From assembly GCA_019449415.1 (NCBI GenBank), contig JAGRPP010000031.1, positions 62,001-126,000 on the forward strand: DNA of 64,000 bases, written 5' to 3'. The position numbers and the translations under genes are program-made. The first letter of the stretch is position 1. The number at the start of each line of letters is the position of its first letter. Positions 61,391 through 64,000 of this stretch are shown piece by piece. The DNA comes from Geothrix sp. (GTDB lineage Bacteria > Acidobacteriota > Holophagae > Holophagales > Holophagaceae). A model generated the notes under the pieces. That model did no database searches, had not been told where the DNA came from, and worked only from the letters and a program-made list of their open reading frames with translations.

Positions 61391-62590
61391 TCAGATGACG
61401 CCTTTGGATTTCAGTTCGATCAGTTCGCCTTCGCCCAGACCCAGGTGCCCGTAGACCAGGGCATTGTGCTCGCCCAGGGTCGGCGGAGGGGCCTCCACTG
61501 CGCCCGGGGTTTTCTCGAAGAGGGCCGTGAGGCCGAAGACCTCGATCTCGCCCACGCCCGCCACCTGGACCTTGCGGAGCACCTCCCGGTGCTGGATCTG
61601 CGGCTGGCGCAGGGCGTCTTCCAGACTCAGGATGTCACCGCTGGGCACATCCTTCGCGTTCAATGCCTCCACCCAGAAACGGGTCGGTTTCTGGGCCAGC
61701 CGGGCCTCCAGAAGCGGCGTCAATTCCCGCCGGTTCTTCTTCCGGGTATCGCGCTCCTGGAAGCGGGGGTCCGTCTTCAACGCCGGAACCTCCAGCACCT
61801 CGCAGACCGCCTCCCACTGCTCCTGCTTGTTCGCCGCGATGTTGATGTGGCCATCCTGCGTCCGGAAGGTCCCGCTGGGCGCGGCCGTGAAGTTGTCGTT
61901 GCCCATGAGGGCCGGTTGTTCGCCGCCGATGAGCAGGTTGGCCGCCACCCAGCCCATGAGGGGCATGATGCTGTCGAGCAGGGCGATGTCGATGGCCTGT
62001 CCCTGCCCTGTGCGCTCCCGGTGGAAGAGGGCTGCCATCACGGCAAAGGCGGCGTTCAGGCCGCCCACGGTGTCGCAGACGGGGAAGCCCGTGCGCAGGG
62101 GGTTCAGGCGTTCGTCGCCGTTCACCGCCATCTCGCCGGACAGGCCCTGGATGATCTGGTCGTAGGCGGGTTTGAGCGCGTCGGGGCCCGTCTGGCCGAA
62201 GCCCGAAATGGCGCAGTAGATGAGCCGGGGGTTGAGCTCCGCCAGCGTCTTGTAGCCCAGGCCCAGGCGATCCATGACGCCCGGCCGGAAGTTCTCCACC
62301 ACCACATCCGCGTCCTTCACCAGCTTCCGGAAGATCTCTTTGCCTTCCGGGGACTTGGTGTTGAGCGTGATGGACTTCTTGTTGCAGTTCTGGGCCAGGA
62401 AGCTGGTGCCCATGAGCTTCTTGTTCAGATCAGGGACGATGCCCAGCTTCCGGGCCAGGTCGCCGTCTTTGGGATTCTCCACCTTGATGACTTCGGCCCC
62501 CAGCAAGGCCAGATGGAGCGTGGTGAAGGGTCCGGACAACACATTTGTGAGATCCAGGACCTTGATGCCTTCGAGGATCTTCCTGCTCAT
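61391..62590 (-). CDS. Family III (CaiB/BaiF) CoA-transferase
   Basis: 399 residues. N-terminal GIKVLDLTNVLSGPFTTLHLALLGAEVIKVE and the central ISGFGQTGPDALKPAYDQIIQGLSG are family III hallmarks; the Asp in PAYDQ is the likely CoA-thioester-forming residue. Enzymes of this family move CoA between acids such as succinate and citramalate, malate, oxalate or HMG. It overlaps the lyase gene by ATGA, so the transferase's product probably feeds or receives the lyase's substrate. Confidence 0.92.
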   Translation of the reverse strand: MSRKILEGIKVLDLTNVLSGPFTTLHLALLGAEVIKVENPKDGDLARKLGIVPDLNKKLMGTSFLAQNCNKKSITLNTKSPEGKEIFRKLVKDADVVVENFRPGVMDRLGLGYKTLAELNPRLIYCAISGFGQTGPDALKPAYDQIIQGLSGEMAVNGDERLNPLRTGFPVCDTVGGLNAAFAVMAALFHRERTGQGQAIDIALLDSIMPLMGWVAANLLIGGEQPALMGNDNFTAAPSGTFRTQDGHINIAANKQEQWEAVCEVLEVPALKTDPRFQERDTRKKNRRELTPLLEARLAQKPTRFWVEALNAKDVPSGDILSLEDALRQPQIQHREVLRKVQVAGVGEIEVFGLTALFEKTPGAVEAPPPTLGEHNALVYGHLGLGEGELIELKSKGVI

Positions 62591-63495
62591 GCCGTCACCT
62601 TTGCAGCGAGAGGCCCGGTTCGGTAGACGCAGCCGGGCAGTTCCCGGCCGAAGTGGGCGGCGACATCCTTCGTCACTCCGATGAGGGCCGCGAGGTCGAT
62701 GTCCATGCGCTGCCCCGTGCGCTGGAGGCCATGGACGAGATCTTCCGTGGCCACATTCCCGGCCGCCACCTTGGTGAAGGGACAGCCGCCGAGCCCGCCG
62801 AAGCTGGTCTCGATGGCCCGGGCCCCGGCTTCCATGGCGGCGTAGACGCTGGCCATACCCAGGCCATAGGTGTTGTGGATGTGCGCCGTGATTTCAGCGG
62901 CGGGGTTCAGGTCCAGGACCTCTTGGACATAGCGCCGCACCTGGGCCGGGTGGGCATGGCCCGCCGTGTCCGCCAGGCTGATGGAGGTCAGCCCGGCGTC
63001 CAGGTAGGCGGCCACGATGCCCAGGACCCGGGCCTCGTCGATGGGGCCTTCAAAGCCACAGCCGAAGGCGCTCTGCACGCTCACCTGCACTTTCCGCCCG
63101 GCCTTCCTGGCTTCCAGGGCCGTGGCGATGATTCGGCGCGTGGCGTCCTCCGTGCCCATGCCGGTGTTCTTGCGGCTGTGGGTCTCGGAGGCGGACACGC
63201 CCATACAGATGAGCGGCACGCCCACCTCCAGGGCCCGCTCCAGCCCCTTCTCGTTGAGCACCAGGCCCGACAACAGGGCCCGGTGGGATTCCCGGCCGAG
63301 GATGCGGAACAGTTCATCCGTGTCGGCCATCTGGGGCATCTTGTCCCCCCGCACGAAGGAGCCCACCTGGACGATGTCCACGCCCGAATCCGCCATGCGG
63401 CGGATCCAGTCGAGTTTCGTTTCCGTTGGCACGACCATGCTTTCGGCCTGGAGACCGTCGCGGGGGCCAACTTCGTGGATGAGGATGTCGTTCAT
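62587..63495 (-). CDS. HMG-CoA lyase family enzyme (possible citramalyl-CoA lyase)
   Basis: 302 residues of TIM-barrel HMG-CoA lyase type. Signature HEVGPRDGLQAE at 7-18 with metal-binding Asp; SLADTAGHAHP and HIHNTYGLG supply metal His residues. Catalytic Cys238 is in GGLGGCPFTKVAAGNVATEDLV-like loop. HMG-CoA lyases split HMG-CoA; close relatives cleave or form (R)-citramalyl-CoA. The gene is translationally coupled to a CoA-transferase and followed by leuCD, a context unlike leucine degradation (no methylcrotonyl-CoA carboxylase). It is likely a citramalyl-CoA lyase, but HMG-CoA remains possible. Confidence 0.85.
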   Translation of the reverse strand: MNDILIHEVGPRDGLQAESMVVPTETKLDWIRRMADSGVDIVQVGSFVRGDKMPQMADTDELFRILGRESHRALLSGLVLNEKGLERALEVGVPLICMGVSASETHSRKNTGMGTEDATRRIIATALEARKAGRKVQVSVQSAFGCGFEGPIDEARVLGIVAAYLDAGLTSISLADTAGHAHPAQVRRYVQEVLDLNPAAEITAHIHNTYGLGMASVYAAMEAGARAIETSFGGLGGCPFTKVAAGNVATEDLVHGLQRTGQRMDIDLAALIGVTKDVAAHFGRELPGCVYRTGPLAAKVTA

Positions 63496-63513
63496 GGAAG
63501 TGTTCTCTTCTTT

Positions 63514-63587
63514 AACCGCAGAAGGCGCAGAGATCGCCGAGGAAAGCGTGGGGGCATTTCTCTGCGTCCTCCGCGCCCTCTGCCGTT
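63514..63587. repeat. Imperfect inverted repeat, AACCGCAG..GCGCAGAG type
   Basis: The spacer between the dehydrogenase stop and the lyase start is filled by an imperfect inverted repeat: the left part reads AACCGCAGAAGGCGCAGAG and the right part is its near-complement read on the other strand. Purine-rich units of this kind are common as dispersed intergenic repeats in some genomes. Only this copy is in the window. Confidence 0.5.
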
Positions 63588-63592
63588 ACAAA

Positions 63593-64000
63593 TCAAAGTT
63601 TCCGAGCGATAGCCTCGCCCATGTCGAGGGTGGTGGCCTTGCCGCCCATGTCGTAGGTGCGGACCTGGCCTTCGGCGATGACGGCGGCCGTGGCGGCCTC
63701 GAGCCGGGCGCCCTTCTCGGTCTCTCCCAGCCAATCCAGCATCATCTTGGCGGCCAGGATGGTGGCGATGGGGTTCACCTTGTACTGGCCCGCGTACTTC
63801 GGCGCGCTGCCATGGCTGGGTTCGAACACGGCCAGCTTCTCGCCGATGTTCCCCGAGCAGCCGAAGCCGAGCCCGCCCACCATCTGGGCCGCGAGGTCGC
63901 TGACGATGTCGCCGAACAGGTTCGTGGCCACCATCACGCCGTAGTTCTTGGGGTTCTTGAGCATCCACATGGTGATGGCATCGACATTGGCGTCATCCAT
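63593..64000 (-). CDS. Isocitrate/isopropylmalate dehydrogenase family, C-terminal part
   Basis: The last 136 codons of the gene, including the stop codon; the rest lies beyond the right edge. VATNLFGDIVSDLAAQMVGGLGFGCSGNIGE and AVFEPSHGSAPKYAGQYKVNP are typical NAD(P)-dependent beta-decarboxylating dehydrogenase segments. The family includes isocitrate, isopropylmalate, 3-methylmalate and tartrate/malate dehydrogenases. The specificity helix is outside the window. It lies just upstream (97 bases) of the lyase gene on the same strand and so probably belongs to the same operon. Confidence 0.85.
   Translation of the reverse strand: MDDANVDAITMWMLKNPKNYGVMVATNLFGDIVSDLAAQMVGGLGFGCSGNIGEKLAVFEPSHGSAPKYAGQYKVNPIATILAAKMMLDWLGETEKGARLEAATAAVIAEGQVRTYDMGGKATTLDMGEAIARKL

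Overview
The window is GC-rich, tightly packed bacterial chromosome with short intergenic gaps, many ATGA or TGATG gene overlaps, ATG/GTG/TTG starts behind good Shine-Dalgarno sequences, and outer-membrane proteins throughout (porins, a TonB-dependent receptor, an RND efflux system). The gene set fits a Gram-negative, respiratory, amino- and fatty-acid-using bacterium. Acidobacteriota of the Holophaga/Geothrix type is my best guess. That is an inference from gene content, not a proven assignment.

Layout. 1-4.9 kb: the start of a Cache-domain chemoreceptor (cut by the edge), a secreted dipeptidyl peptidase IV with a POT peptide transporter, and a bacteriohemerythrin. 4.9-13 kb: a complete branched-chain amino-acid-type ABC operon (livJ-livH-livM-livG-livF plus a CBS protein) on the minus strand, behind an OprP-like porin, with a second paralogous porin divergent from the first. 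13-21 kb: acyl-CoA dehydrogenase and acyl-CoA synthetase genes, divergent from an acuABC-like operon (GNAT/ADP-forming acyl-CoA synthetase fusion, CBS-ACT protein, AcuC-type deacetylase) that probably controls the synthetase by reversible lysine acylation. 21-31.6 kb: two paralogous TetR regulators, each divergent from outer-membrane beta-barrel genes. The second leads into an RND tripartite efflux operon and sits beside an unusually AT-rich spacer with palindromes. 31.6-38.7 kb: topoisomerase III, a DUF885-like protein, marR-ClC channel, an unrecognised protein whose N-terminus is built from a 9-bp tandem repeat, and tRNA-Arg(ACG). 38.7-52.4 kb: housekeeping and accessory metabolism (GlpD-like oxidoreductase, MFS, SDR, DUF502, pgsA, YedF-like, queG, speA, guaD, DinB, hbd, a LytS/LytR-type pair, purD). 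52.4-59.6 kb: an iron-type locus (Fur-box-like palindrome, tonB, siderophore receptor, PepSY membrane protein, a periplasmic protein), a second LytS/LytR-type pair and tpx. 59.6-64 kb: leuD, leuC, a family III CoA-transferase, an HMG-CoA-lyase-family enzyme and the 3' part of an isocitrate/isopropylmalate dehydrogenase.

Two groups look most interesting. First, the acuABC-like operon next to a synthetase that carries the PKTxSGK target motif. Second, the leuCD/CoA-transferase/lyase/dehydrogenase cluster, whose five chemistries together would connect acetyl-CoA plus pyruvate to 2-oxobutyrate through citramalyl-CoA and citramalate. I saw no insertion sequences, prophage genes, CRISPR arrays or rRNA genes.
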